Notes: generated by a model from the sequence alone, not told the origin. Shown: positions 25,198 to 33,685, numbered from the stretch's first letter. The stretch is 43,479 bases of DNA from DASPKT01 sp035626475 (GCA_035626475.1 DASPNP010000077.1:1-43479); one strand, 5' to 3'. Numbers and translations: made by a program.

Positions 25198-25773
25198 TTG
25201 ACGGCCGGTATCCTGGCCATGCTGGAGTTCGCGCTGATCGTCTTCCTGGCGTCGGTGGGCCTGTCGGTCCTCGTCGCGGTGGGGACGCACGGCTACACCC
25301 TGCTGCTGGACCGGCTGGCCGGGACCGAGCAGCTGCGGCAGAAGCTCGCCCGCTATTCCCGCATCGCCAGCGGCCTCGGCGACCGGGTGGAGGCGCGCAA
25401 GAACACCGCCGCCGGTGCCGCGACCCTGCTCTTCTCCGCCCAGCGCCAGGAGAACCAGCTGAAGAAGCGCATCCGCGAGCTGGAAGCGTCGCCCCACCGC
25501 TTTGTCCGCCTGATCGGCCAGGAGGTGCAGCCGAACCGCGGCTTCGAGCTGCTGGTGATGAACAGCTCCGTCGCGCACCAGGTGAAGCGCGGGGAGCGCC
25601 ATCCCTTCTACGACAGCAGCTGGGCCCGGCCGCAGCCGGTGCATGTCTGGGCGATCGGGATCGAGGAGGCCAAGGTCGAGCTGGACCGCGCCTTCCCCAA
25701 GACGGTCGGCTTCAAGATCGTCCACGCCGCCCCGATGGCGGCGGACGCCGTGTCGGCGGAGGCCGCGTCATGA
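25198..25773 (+). CDS. Membrane-anchored coiled-coil protein, first of a pair
   Basis: 191 residues beginning at TTG (25198), the only start well placed after GGAGGGGG; a Met lies 7 codons later. Not recognised. One transmembrane segment at about 7-35 (LEFALIVFLASVGLSVLVAV), a predicted coiled coil at about 40-100 rich in charged residues (RQENQLKKRIRELEAS), then a small soluble domain: GFELLVMNSSVAHQV, PVHVWAIGIEEAKVELDRAF, PKTVGFKIVHA. That last domain has the same layout as the C-terminus of the next protein, so the two look like paralogues. The genes overlap by four bases (ATGA) and are surely co-translated. Probably a hetero-oligomer at the inner membrane; function unknown. Confidence 0.7.
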   Translation: MTAGILAMLEFALIVFLASVGLSVLVAVGTHGYTLLLDRLAGTEQLRQKLARYSRIASGLGDRVEARKNTAAGAATLLFSAQRQENQLKKRIRELEASPHRFVRLIGQEVQPNRGFELLVMNSSVAHQVKRGERHPFYDSSWARPQPVHVWAIGIEEAKVELDRAFPKTVGFKIVHAAPMAADAVSAEAAS

Positions 25774-26327
25774 ACGGCTTCGGCATCGGCCTCGCCTGCA
25801 TGATCGTGATCCTGGCGGTGAAGCCGGCGGTCCTGAAGGCGCGCAAGAGCATCAAGCAGGCCCGTCGCAGCATCAGGGAGCTGCGGCACCGCCAGCACGC
25901 CATCAGCCACCAGATCCGCGCCCTGGCGCGCGAGAGCCTGGCGCAGCGCCACACGGCCGACGCCGACGACGGCGAGGTCGGGGAGATGCACCAGGCCATC
26001 GCCGGCCTTACCCGCCGCATCCAGGAGCTGGAGGCGATCGACCGGCGCATCCTGGTGCTGGACGAGCGGCGCGGGCTGCAGGAGACGGGCTGGATCATCC
26101 TGGTCCGCCGCGAGGGCGAGGTGCCGCCGCTGGAGCCCACGCGCGTCACCCGCGCCTGGCAGGAGGGGCGGTACATCTTCTATTTCGCGACCGACCTGAA
26201 CCGCGCCCGGCGCAAGGCGCAGGCCCGGTTCCCGGCCGCCCAGGGCTATCAGGTGATCGACGTCTTCCCGCACGAGGGCGATTTGTCGGAACCGCCCACC
26301 TTCGGCGCCAAGCGCGAAACCGCCTGA
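25770..26327 (+). CDS. Membrane-anchored coiled-coil protein, second of a pair
   Basis: 185 residues from the ATG at 25770, overlapping the previous stop. Not recognised. An N-terminal membrane segment (GFGIGLACMIVILAV, 3-17), then a long basic helical region (about 20-110: KARKSIKQARRSIRELRHRQ, later AIAGLTRRIQELEAIDRRIL) likely to be coiled coil, then a domain GWIILVRREGEVPPL, GRYIFYFATDLNRARRKAQARF, PAAQGYQVIDVFP. Aligning it by eye with the first protein gives a shared pattern of a strand, A-x-[DE]-x3-A helix, [A/R]-F-P-x3-G-[FY]-x-[IV]. Converges with the PAS gene (stop codons adjacent). Confidence 0.7.
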   Translation: MNGFGIGLACMIVILAVKPAVLKARKSIKQARRSIRELRHRQHAISHQIRALARESLAQRHTADADDGEVGEMHQAIAGLTRRIQELEAIDRRILVLDERRGLQETGWIILVRREGEVPPLEPTRVTRAWQEGRYIFYFATDLNRARRKAQARFPAAQGYQVIDVFPHEGDLSEPPTFGAKRETA

Positions 26328-26849
26328 TCAGGCCGACAGGGCGGCGGGCGCTCCTTGCGCCTGCGCCGCGCGCTGCTGCCGGCAGGCCACCAGCAACCCG
26401 TCGATCGTCTCGCCGTCGCCGGCCAGGGGCAGAAGCAGCGCCTCGAACTCCATGACCCGGCTCTCCCCCGTGCGGTTCTCGCCGTTCACGCGGGCGGCCA
26501 GCTCCACCGGCGCCTGGCGGCTGACGGCGCGGTTCAACGCGTCCAGGAACAGGCGGAAATGCGGATGCGGCGCCAGCTCGTCCAGCCGCATGCCGGTAAT
26601 GTCGCGGCGGAACCACATGACCATGCTGGTGCCGATCCAGCTGACGCGGAAATGCGGATGCGGCGCCTCCATCTCCACCCGCAGCAGGTCGCCGGCCATA
26701 GCGGCCAGATCGACCGGGTCGAGATCGGCCGAGCGCGGGAAGGAGGAGGCGCCCCGGGCGGCCTCCCAGCGGCGCCGGAGATCGGCCAGCAGGGGGTCGC
26801 GGACGGCCGCCTCCCGCAGTTCCGCGTCGCCCGTCGTCACTCCAGCCAC
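26328..26849 (-). CDS. PAS-domain protein (PF07310/PAS_5-like)
   Basis: 173 residues from a GTG at 26849, which follows GGGAGGAGG at 5 bases; an earlier GTG at 26879 has no such site. One PAS-like domain: LLADLRRRWEAARGASSFPRSADLDPVDLAAMAGDLL, FRVSWIGTSMVMWFRRDITGMRLDEL, FEALLLPLAGDGETIDGLLVA. This PAS_5 group is common in Azospirillum and other alphaproteobacteria as stand-alone proteins with unknown ligand. The coding sequence contains an exact 22-base direct repeat (26553-26574 and 26646-26667), in frame, so that PHPHFR occurs twice, 31 residues apart. Confidence 0.75.
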   Translation of the reverse strand: MAGVTTGDAELREAAVRDPLLADLRRRWEAARGASSFPRSADLDPVDLAAMAGDLLRVEMEAPHPHFRVSWIGTSMVMWFRRDITGMRLDELAPHPHFRLFLDALNRAVSRQAPVELAARVNGENRTGESRVMEFEALLLPLAGDGETIDGLLVACRQQRAAQAQGAPAALSA

Positions 26850-27152
26850 GCCGGCCTCCTCCCGCAGTGTCTGGCCCACCGGCGCATCGGCATGTGGGGA
26901 TCCTTCGGTCCTCGCAGGGTAACGGGCCCTGCGCCAGGGGAAAGCACGACCTTGGGCGGCGGCGGGGGCGCTTTGGATTTATCGCGAAAGCCGTGGATAT
27001 GCGGCGTCGGAGCACGCCTCGGTCGAAAGTCCTAGCCGCGACCCCGCGCGGCGCTGGCGCTCATCGGCAAGGCGCTACCCTCGGGCCCGCCGCTGCCCTA
27101 TATGATGGGCGTCGGCGCCGCCGCGCCGGGACTGGTCGGGAAAGGTTTGGTC

Positions 27153-27419
27153 ATGGCGCACAAGAAGTGGGGTCTGGGGCTCAAGATCAAGCTGGCGATC
27201 ATTCCCCTCGCGACCATCCCGGCCCTGGTGCTGGTCTTCGGCAACGAGCGTCCCTCGGATTTCCGGGTGGTGAAGCCGCAGGGACCGGTCGTCATCTATG
27301 TCGACCCCAAGGACGAGCCGACGCCCGAGCCGGTGTCGCTGAAGGGGGCGGCGCTGCCCGCGCCCGTTCCGCCGCCCGACGTCACCGGCGCCCTGCCGCC
27401 GCTGCCCCGGGTGCGCTGA
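27153..27419 (+). CDS. Small membrane or exported Pro-rich protein
   Basis: 88 residues from the ATG at 27153, preceded by AAAGG; the longer frame from 27102 is less likely. Not recognised. The N-terminus is basic (MAHKKWGLGLKIK) followed by a hydrophobic stretch LAIIPLATIPALVLVFG, so it is membrane-anchored or exported. The rest is acidic and Pro-rich (DPKDEPTPEPVSL, LPAPVPPPDVTGALPPLP), unlikely to fold on its own. It lies 86 bases ahead of the LOV kinase gene on the same strand and could be co-transcribed. Coding status is supported by start, hydrophobic pattern and GC3 only. Confidence 0.5.
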   Translation: MAHKKWGLGLKIKLAIIPLATIPALVLVFGNERPSDFRVVKPQGPVVIYVDPKDEPTPEPVSLKGAALPAPVPPPDVTGALPPLPRVR

Positions 27420-27505
27420 CACGCCGCGGAGCCGCCTCGCCATCCCCGGGAGCCAAGCTGCCGCCGCGCTGTTTACCGGTGTGGTGACGCTTTTAAGGCG
27501 GCGGG

Positions 27506-29251
27506 ATGATGGCCCCGGACGACGACCGGCAGAACGCCCCCAGGGGCGACAAGACGCCCGACGTGCAGGGCGGCGGGCAGAGCGTGGGCATCCCCGCGGC
27601 CGGCGAGCATGAGGGCCACGCCTACACGCCCCAGGGCGACAGGCCCGGCTTGCGCCATTGGCAGGAGAGCCGGATCACCAAGCCCGGCTTCGACGACCGG
27701 GGCGACATCTTCTTCGCCGCCGTCGAGATGACCCGCATGCCGATGGTGGTCACCGACCCGAACCAGCCGGACAACCCCATCGTCTTCGTCAACCGCGCCT
27801 TCCTCGACCTCACTGGCTACGAGGAGGACGAGGTCATGGGGCGCAACTGCCGCTTCCTGCAGGGCGCCCAGACCGACCGCCACGCCGTGGGGGAGATCCG
27901 CACGGCGCTCGAGGAGCGGCGCGCCATCGCCGTGGAGATCCTGAACTACAAGCGCGACGGCACGCCCTTCTGGAACGCGTTGTTCATGGGGCCGATCTTC
28001 GACAAGGAGGACAGGCTCCTCTACTACTTCGCCAGCCAGATGGATGTGACGCGGCGGCGCACCTCGGAGCAGAGCTTCCGCCAGGCGCAGAAGATGGAGG
28101 CGATCGGCCAGCTGACCGCCGGCCTGGCGCACGACTTCAACAATCTGCTGCAGGTGGTGACCGGCAATCTGGAGATCGCGACGGAGGAGCTGGACAACGA
28201 CAAGGTCCGCGCCCGCCGCGCCCTGGAGAACGCCGACCGGGCGGCGCAGCAGGGCGCGCGGCTGACGCAGCAGCTGCTGACCTTCGCCCGCAAGCAGCGG
28301 CTGGAGCCCAAGCGCGTCAATCTGAACGCGCTGGTGGTGGAGTTCAGCGAGATGCTGATGCGCTCGCTGGGCGACCGGGTCGACCTCCGCCTGGACCTGC
28401 GGCCGGGCCTGCCGCACTGCACGCTGGACCCTGTTCATCTTGAGATGGCGCTGCTGAACGTGCTCATCAACGCGCGCGACGCGATGCCGGCCGGCGGCCG
28501 GGTGACGGTGGGGACGTCGGTGCAGCGCCTGGACGGCGGCGCCGCGGCCCATGGCTTGCCGCCGGGCGACTTCGTGGCGCTGTGCGTCCATGACGAGGGG
28601 CAGGGCATGCCGCCGGAGGTGCTGCAGCGCGCGACCGAGCCCTTCTTCACCACCAAGGGGCTGGGCACCGGCCTGGGGCTTGCCATGGTCCACGGCTTCG
28701 CCCAGCAGTCGCACGGCCGGCTGGAGATCGAGAGCGAGCTGGGCCGGGGGACCACGGTCCGCATGCTCTTCCCCGTCACCGCCGACCGCGTCGCCGCGCC
28801 GCAGGCGGAGATGGAGCCGGAACCGGCGCCGGCCGAGGGCACCGAGACGGTGCTGGTGGTGGAGGACAATGACGACGCCCGCGAACTCGCCGCCACCCAC
28901 CTGCGCAAGCTCGGCTACCGGGTGCTGGCCGCCCGCAGCGGCGAGATCGCGCTGGAGATGCTGGACAAGGAGCCGCGCGTCGACCTGCTGTTCAGCGACC
29001 TGGTGATGCCGGGCGGCATGAACGGGCTGGTGCTGGCCGAGAAGGTGCGGCAGCGGCGCCCTGATATGCGCATCCTGCTGACGACCGGCTACACCGACGA
29101 GCCGGTGGCGCGGGGGACGGAGGCGGCGGGCATGGACGTGCTCAGCAAGCCCTACCGCCGCACCGAACTGGCCGACCGCATCCGCGCCGCCCTGAACCGG
29201 AGCGAGGAGCGCCCGCCCCACCAGTCCAGGATCTTCCCGCTGAAGGATTGA
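27506..29251 (+). CDS. LOV-domain hybrid histidine kinase (blue-light sensor)
   Basis: 581 residues. Residues about 66-180 are a LOV-type PAS domain: the flavin-adduct motif GRNCRFLQG is complete (Cys115), with the FMN-contacting Asn147 (NYKRDGTPFWN), Asn157 and the signalling Gln178 (YFASQMD). Then a HisKA-type dimerisation helix with phospho-acceptor His209 (GLAHDFNNLLQ), an HATPase domain (N box NVLINARDA, DEGQGMP, TTKGLGTGLGLAM) and a C-terminal receiver (about 448-565; acceptor Asp498 in LLFSDLVMP). All residues for the light-driven cysteinyl-FMN adduct are present, so it should respond to blue light. It has no membrane segment, so it is cytoplasmic. The stop meets that of a convergent single receiver protein, its likely partner (inference). 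Confidence 0.92.
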   Translation: MMAPDDDRQNAPRGDKTPDVQGGGQSVGIPAAGEHEGHAYTPQGDRPGLRHWQESRITKPGFDDRGDIFFAAVEMTRMPMVVTDPNQPDNPIVFVNRAFLDLTGYEEDEVMGRNCRFLQGAQTDRHAVGEIRTALEERRAIAVEILNYKRDGTPFWNALFMGPIFDKEDRLLYYFASQMDVTRRRTSEQSFRQAQKMEAIGQLTAGLAHDFNNLLQVVTGNLEIATEELDNDKVRARRALENADRAAQQGARLTQQLLTFARKQRLEPKRVNLNALVVEFSEMLMRSLGDRVDLRLDLRPGLPHCTLDPVHLEMALLNVLINARDAMPAGGRVTVGTSVQRLDGGAAAHGLPPGDFVALCVHDEGQGMPPEVLQRATEPFFTTKGLGTGLGLAMVHGFAQQSHGRLEIESELGRGTTVRMLFPVTADRVAAPQAEMEPEPAPAEGTETVLVVEDNDDARELAATHLRKLGYRVLAARSGEIALEMLDKEPRVDLLFSDLVMPGGMNGLVLAEKVRQRRPDMRILLTTGYTDEPVARGTEAAGMDVLSKPYRRTELADRIRAALNRSEERPPHQSRIFPLKD

Positions 29252-29298
29252 GGCCGGCCGGGGCTCGGCGGTCCAGGGCCGGGGCGTCCGGGGCCTCA
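29249..29298. terminator. Palindrome spanning both stop codons of the kinase and receiver genes
   Basis: TGAGGCC (29249-29255) and GGCCTCA (29292-29298) are exact complements; each contains the stop codon of one of the two convergent genes. Very GC-rich between. No T run, so a bidirectional terminator is only a suggestion. Confidence 0.4.
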
Positions 29299-29658
29299 GG
29301 CGGCGTCGAGCAGCTGGCGCACCGTGCGCACCAGGGCGGCGGGGCTGACCGGCTTGTTCATCAACCGCGTGTCGCCGTCGCCCATCGCCTCGAGGTCGCC
29401 GACCTCGTGGCTGTAGCCGGTGACGATCAGCCCGGGCGTGCCGGGACGGATCGCCCGGGCCGCCTGCAGCAGACCGGCGCCGTTCATCACGGGCATGGAG
29501 AAGTCGGTGACGATGATGTCCGCCGGCTCCTCCCGGAACCGCGCCAGCGCATCGGCCCCGTCGCGGGCCCGTGTTACCCGGAACCCGGCATCGGCCAATG
29601 CCTCGCCGAACATCTCGCGGATGAGCAGCTCATCCTCGGCGAGCAGGATATGCGGCAC
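29296..29658 (-). CDS. Single-domain response regulator (CheY-like)
   Basis: 120 residues, a receiver domain only, from a GTG at 29658. Acidic pocket EDE at 8-10, phospho-acceptor Asp52 (IIVTDFSMPVMNG), Thr80 (LIVTGYS) and Lys102 (MNKPVSP) are all present, so phosphorylation is expected. It has no output domain; it may act by protein contact or as a phosphate relay or sink. The position convergent with the LOV hybrid kinase suggests the two work together, as found for other FixJ-family-lacking LOV kinases; this is inference. Confidence 0.88.
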   Translation of the reverse strand: MPHILLAEDELLIREMFGEALADAGFRVTRARDGADALARFREEPADIIVTDFSMPVMNGAGLLQAARAIRPGTPGLIVTGYSHEVGDLEAMGDGDTRLMNKPVSPAALVRTVRQLLDAA

Positions 29659-29920
29659 GTCTGCTGTTCCCGACCACCCGTCCGGGCGACCTGCCCCGGA
29701 CTCCGTTGCCGCCGCACACTCGTGAAACGGCGCACCGGAAGCAATTCAGCTTTTCGGGATAGGGCGGGACGGCGATGCCATCCGCCATCTGTCGGCGACA
29801 TACCGATGTGGAATGCGTCAAACCGACGGGCCATGCCGGGCGTCGGGCCCTATCCCAGTGCATAGGTCAGAAAGTCATGCTACCCATGGAGTGCGTTGTT
29901 CCGGGAGGAGGTCATGAAAA

Positions 29921-32383
29921 ATGCCGAACTACTCAGAATTGGCCTCTTCCCTCAATGAAACCATCATTGGTTCGACCGGTGACGACACGATCACGCTGAC
30001 GCTTCAGGGCACCGGCTTGAACACGCTGGTCGCGGACCTGGGGAACGACACCATCTCGAGTCTGGGGCTGTCTCCCGGGATCGTGGACGGTGGTGCCGGT
30101 GCCGACCTCTTCATCTTCAGCGGGACCGTTCCGACTTCCCCCGCCCTTTCACAACGGCTGGTCATCCTCCTGGACGTCTCGCCGGATGACGCGATCCGGG
30201 TTCCTTCCATACGGCCGCTCTTCGCGCAGTCCCTCTTCGTCTTGCCCGACTTCGCGCCGCAATCCTACATGGCCGGGTATCTGCCCGGCTTCAGCTCATC
30301 CAGCTCCACGACAGGGCTGCTGCTGCTGGAGACGACGGGGGACCGCCACTGGGATTACGCGATCGGCCTCGGGTCTTCGGCGTCGGGTTTCACGCCCCCA
30401 TCCCTCTCCTCCCTCACATTCCAATCCGATCCGACCAGTCCGGATGGTACGACGGTCATCCGACTCTCGCCGACGGGCACGGGGGGCGCCACCGGTGACA
30501 CGGTTCCGGGCAGCGTGCTCACCAGCGCGGTCATCGGTGTCGGCGCCAGCATCACGGGAAACATCGACCCGGCCGCCAACCCCGATACGGACTGGTTCGG
30601 GATCGATCTGGAAGCCGGTACGAGCTATCTGTTCGATCTGCAGGGTCAGTCCAGTGGCGCCGGAACGCTCTTCGACCCTCACCTGACCCTTTATGACAGC
30701 ACCGGCCTGCCGATCGCCGCCGACGACGACGGCGGTTCCGGATTCGACAGCAGGCTCACTTTCACGCCGACCTCGTCCGGCCGCCATTACCTTGCAGCCG
30801 AGAGCCCGTTCTCGACTGGGACCTACCGCCTTGCCGCCATGGCGACAACGGCGCCCGCCGCGGACTTGCCCGGCAGTGCACTGACCACGGCTTCGCTGAC
30901 ATCCGGCGCCGCCACTGTCATCGGTACCATCGAGAACGCCTATGACGAGGATTGGTACGCGATCGACCTCGTGGCCGGCCAAGCCTATCGGTTCGATCTG
31001 GAGGGCGACGACACACGCGGCGGAACGCTCAACGATCCAGTCCTGACCCTGCGGAACTCCAGCGGTGCCGTGATGGGGCAGGATGATAACAGCGGCACCG
31101 GCAGCAACAGCCGGCTCGGTTTCGTGGCGACGGTTGGCGGCCGCTATTTCGTATCGGCCGAGTCTCCCTTCGGAACCGGCACCTACCGGCTGACGGCAGC
31201 GGGCTTCGATGACGTGCTGGGCAATGCCTCCACCGCGGCTGTCCTCGTCGTCGGCGGTAGCGTCGGCGGCGCGGTCGACATCCCCGGCGACCAGGATTGG
31301 TACGCCATCGACTTGGTCGCCGGCCGGACCTACACCTTCGAGCTGAAGGGCGCGGACTCGCGCTCCGGGACGCTGGCCGACCCTGATCTTCGTCTACGCA
31401 ACGCCAGCGGCGCAACGATCGTGGTCGACAATGACGGTGGAACCGGCTTAGACAGCCTCGTCACCTTCGCCGCCACGACGAGCGGGCGGTACTACCTTTC
31501 GGCTGCGGGCGGTCAGGGGGCAGGGACCTACCGGCTAACCGCCACGTCGACACAGGCGAGCAACCCGTCCGAGTTCCTGCTTCAGAGCACGGACGGTACG
31601 CTGTTCGGCTGGGATCAGACGCGGGGCAGCGGCGGCTTCACGAACCTGGGCGTGCTGAGCTCCGGCGCCACCGTGCAGGGTGTTGCGGACTTTACCGGCG
31701 ACGGGCGGGCCGACCTGCTGCTGAGCACGGCCGACGGCCAGTTGCAACTGCGGGAACTGGCGGCGGGCGCGCCCGGACCCCAGACCCTGCAGCCCTTCCA
31801 TGGCGCCACTCTCCTTGCCGTCGGCGACTTCACCGGCAACTCCGCCACCGACCTGCTTCTCCGCAGCGCGCACGGCCCGCTCACCTTCTATGATGTCGCC
31901 GCGCGGGCCACGCGCGCCTTCATCACGCCGGCACCGGAGTTCTACGTCGTCGGGACGGGTGACATAGACGGTGCGGGGGGGAGCGACATCGTCTTCCAGA
32001 ATTCCGCTACGGGCGCCCTGCTGTACTGGCACGGGAGCGGCTTCCGCAACCTGATCACCCTGGCGCCGGAATCCGGCTGGCATGTCTTGTCGGTGGGCGA
32101 TTTCGTCGGCGGCGGGGCAGCCGACTTCTTGTTCTACAACCAGAACAGCCGGGCGATGATCTTCTGGGAGGTGGCCAAGGGAAGCCAGGGCTTCACCGAC
32201 TTCATCGGCCTGCCGCAGGGCGTCGTCTTTAAGGGCACGGCGGATTTCAACGGCGACGGCCGCGACGACATCCTGATGCAGCAGGGCGGGGCGGCACGCT
32301 ACTGGAACGGAACGCAGTTCGTCGACGTCAGCACCATCCTGTCGCCCGGCCTGGAACTGGTCGGCGTCGGCGACATCGGCTGA
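29921..32383 (+). CDS. RTX-like/PPC multidomain protein with C-terminal FG-GAP/VCBS-like propeller
   Basis: 820 residues from the ATG at 29921, nine bases after GGGAGGAGG. No Sec signal. The first 75 residues have RTX-like repeats (NETIIGSTGDDTITLTL, NDTISSLG, VDGGAGADLFIFSG). A segment of about 110 residues is unassigned. Residues about 205-545 hold three PPC-like domains, each with D-x-DW[FY]-x-IDL-x-AG-x-[STA]-Y-x-F-[DE]-L, LxDPxLxL and a D-rich DDDGGSGFDSRLTF-type loop. Residues about 550-820 are the same propeller as in the genes at 3852 and 6642 (GVADFTGDGRADLLLST, FNGDGRDDILMQQ), ending LVGVGDIG. Codon use is less GC-extreme than in neighbouring genes, suggesting separate history. Likely type I secreted (inference); Ca2+ binding is expected in both the RTX and propeller loops. 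Confidence 0.82.
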   Translation: MPNYSELASSLNETIIGSTGDDTITLTLQGTGLNTLVADLGNDTISSLGLSPGIVDGGAGADLFIFSGTVPTSPALSQRLVILLDVSPDDAIRVPSIRPLFAQSLFVLPDFAPQSYMAGYLPGFSSSSSTTGLLLLETTGDRHWDYAIGLGSSASGFTPPSLSSLTFQSDPTSPDGTTVIRLSPTGTGGATGDTVPGSVLTSAVIGVGASITGNIDPAANPDTDWFGIDLEAGTSYLFDLQGQSSGAGTLFDPHLTLYDSTGLPIAADDDGGSGFDSRLTFTPTSSGRHYLAAESPFSTGTYRLAAMATTAPAADLPGSALTTASLTSGAATVIGTIENAYDEDWYAIDLVAGQAYRFDLEGDDTRGGTLNDPVLTLRNSSGAVMGQDDNSGTGSNSRLGFVATVGGRYFVSAESPFGTGTYRLTAAGFDDVLGNASTAAVLVVGGSVGGAVDIPGDQDWYAIDLVAGRTYTFELKGADSRSGTLADPDLRLRNASGATIVVDNDGGTGLDSLVTFAATTSGRYYLSAAGGQGAGTYRLTATSTQASNPSEFLLQSTDGTLFGWDQTRGSGGFTNLGVLSSGATVQGVADFTGDGRADLLLSTADGQLQLRELAAGAPGPQTLQPFHGATLLAVGDFTGNSATDLLLRSAHGPLTFYDVAARATRAFITPAPEFYVVGTGDIDGAGGSDIVFQNSATGALLYWHGSGFRNLITLAPESGWHVLSVGDFVGGGAADFLFYNQNSRAMIFWEVAKGSQGFTDFIGLPQGVVFKGTADFNGDGRDDILMQQGGAARYWNGTQFVDVSTILSPGLELVGVGDIG

Positions 32384-32394
32384 GGGGCGGGGCC

Positions 32395-32432
32395 AAAAAA
32401 AACCGCCCGCTAAGCCATTGGCCTAGCGGGCG
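32395..32432 (-). terminator. Strong intrinsic terminator, minus strand
   Basis: Read on the minus strand: CGCCCGCTA (32432-32424) and TAGCGGGCG (32412-32404) pair, with an inner GCC/GGC, then eight T residues (32402-32395). On the plus strand the A run lies before the stem, so this terminates transcription coming from the right. Confidence 0.85.
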
Positions 32433-32534
32433 AGTTGAACAGGGAGGCTTCACGTCTGGGAGACGTCGGGTCAGAGGACCCGCCCCGGCCGGGTAGCCGG
32501 GGGAACATCGATGCTGCAGCGCAGCAACCGATGC
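32395..32534 (-). ncRNA. Candidate trans-acting small RNA
   Basis: The 160 bases between the LysR stop (32588) and the minus-strand terminator carry several hairpins on the minus strand: GGGTC-CTCT-GACCC (32481-32468), ACGTCT-CCC-AGACGT (32466-32452) and the terminator itself, with CCTCCC exposed between the last two. Exposed CCUCC (anti-Shine-Dalgarno) stretches followed by a strong terminator are typical of alphaproteobacterial small RNAs. A weak promoter (TTCAAT about 32567, TTAAAT about 32546, minus strand) would give a transcript of about 140 bases. It could instead be the 3' end of the LysR mRNA. Confidence 0.35.
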
Positions 32535-32587
32535 ACAGAGATTTAATCATCCCGGTCCCGGATTGAAGCCCGAATTGGGGAGTCGTC

Positions 32588-33496
32588 CTATGCACCCTGC
32601 GCATGACTTGCCGGGAACGTTTCCGCGACCTTCTTGACGAGGAAGTCGCGGAACACGGCGATGCGCTTGGAATGGCGCAGCTCCTCGGCATAGACGAAGT
32701 AGGCGTCGATGCGCGGGCCGGCCACGTCGGGCAGCACGCGGACCAGATCCTCGTTGCCCTCGGTGATGAAGTCCGGCACGGACGCGATGCCCAGGCCGCT
32801 GTCGACCGCCCGGTAGATGGCGTAGAGGCTGTTGACCCGCAGGATCGGCGAGCGCTCCTGCGGCGGGTCGCCCACGGTCAGCGCCCAGTTGATGTTGGGC
32901 ACCGGCGCCTTGGCCTCCGGCGGATAGGCGATGAGGTCGTGGTTGTCGAGGTCGGCCACCGTCTGCGGCGTGCCGCGCTTCTCCAGGTAGCTCTTGTGGG
33001 CGTAGAGATGCACCCGCACCGTCATCAGGTGGCGCTGGATCAGGTCGGGCTGGCGCGGCGGCACCATGCGGATGGCGATGTCCGCCTCGCGCATGCTGAG
33101 GTCGAGCTCGTTGTCGTCCAGCAGCAGCGTCAGCCGCACGTCCGGATAGATCGACAGGAACTCGCGGATGCGCGGCGTGAGCCAGGTGGAGCCGAAGGCC
33201 ACCGTGGTCGTCACCTTGAGCGGGCCCTTCGGATGCTCCTTGCTTTCCGAGAGCATGGCCTCGGTCATGGAGAGCTTCGCGAAGACCTCGCGCGCGGTGC
33301 GGTACAGCAACTCGCCCTGCTCGGTCAGGATCAGGCCGCGGGCGTGCCGGTGGAACAGCGGCACGTGCAGGCTTTCCTCGAGCGCGCTGATCTGGCGGCT
33401 GACCGCCGACTGGCTGAGATTAAGGGTCTCGCCGGCATGCGTGAAGCTGCCTGCCTCCGCGACGGCGTGAAAGACGCGAAGCTTGTCCCAATCCAT
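32588..33496 (-). CDS. LysR-family transcriptional regulator
   Basis: 302 residues, ordinary length. N-terminal winged helix (MDWDKLRVFHAVAEAGSFTH, then LNLSQSAVSRQISALEESL, about residues 4-60), then the two-lobed effector-binding domain (from about 90: LKVTTTVAFGSTWLTPRI, MREADIAIRMVPP, DSGLGIASVPDFI). It lies downstream of trxB on the same strand with a 250-base gap; this LysR-trxB neighbourhood is conserved in several alphaproteobacteria. The effector and targets are unknown. The start used gives the usual MDW beginning. Confidence 0.9.
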   Translation of the reverse strand: MDWDKLRVFHAVAEAGSFTHAGETLNLSQSAVSRQISALEESLHVPLFHRHARGLILTEQGELLYRTAREVFAKLSMTEAMLSESKEHPKGPLKVTTTVAFGSTWLTPRIREFLSIYPDVRLTLLLDDNELDLSMREADIAIRMVPPRQPDLIQRHLMTVRVHLYAHKSYLEKRGTPQTVADLDNHDLIAYPPEAKAPVPNINWALTVGDPPQERSPILRVNSLYAIYRAVDSGLGIASVPDFITEGNEDLVRVLPDVAGPRIDAYFVYAEELRHSKRIAVFRDFLVKKVAETFPASHAQGA

Positions 33497-33685
33497 GCCC
33501 TGTCCCTAGGTTCCCCGGCTCGCCCGTTCGAGGGGTCCGTCCGGCTGGGTTGGCCGCCCAGTGCATAGCTGGGAGCCCGGTCATGATATACCGGGGGATT
33601 GACGGACGCCACAGCTAGCGACTAGCCGCGGCCCGGCGGGACCGAAAAAGTGGGCAATCCATCCTTTAGGACAGCAGGGAAGGCT

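Noticed and set aside
29914..29958. 14-residue leader ORF (ATGAAAAATGCC...) overlapping the start of the gene at 29921
   Set aside because: Only two bases from the Shine-Dalgarno, too close for initiation; likely chance.
32403..32432. Terminator of the gene ending at 32383
   Set aside because: On the plus strand the A run is upstream and no T run follows; the signal reads on the minus strand.
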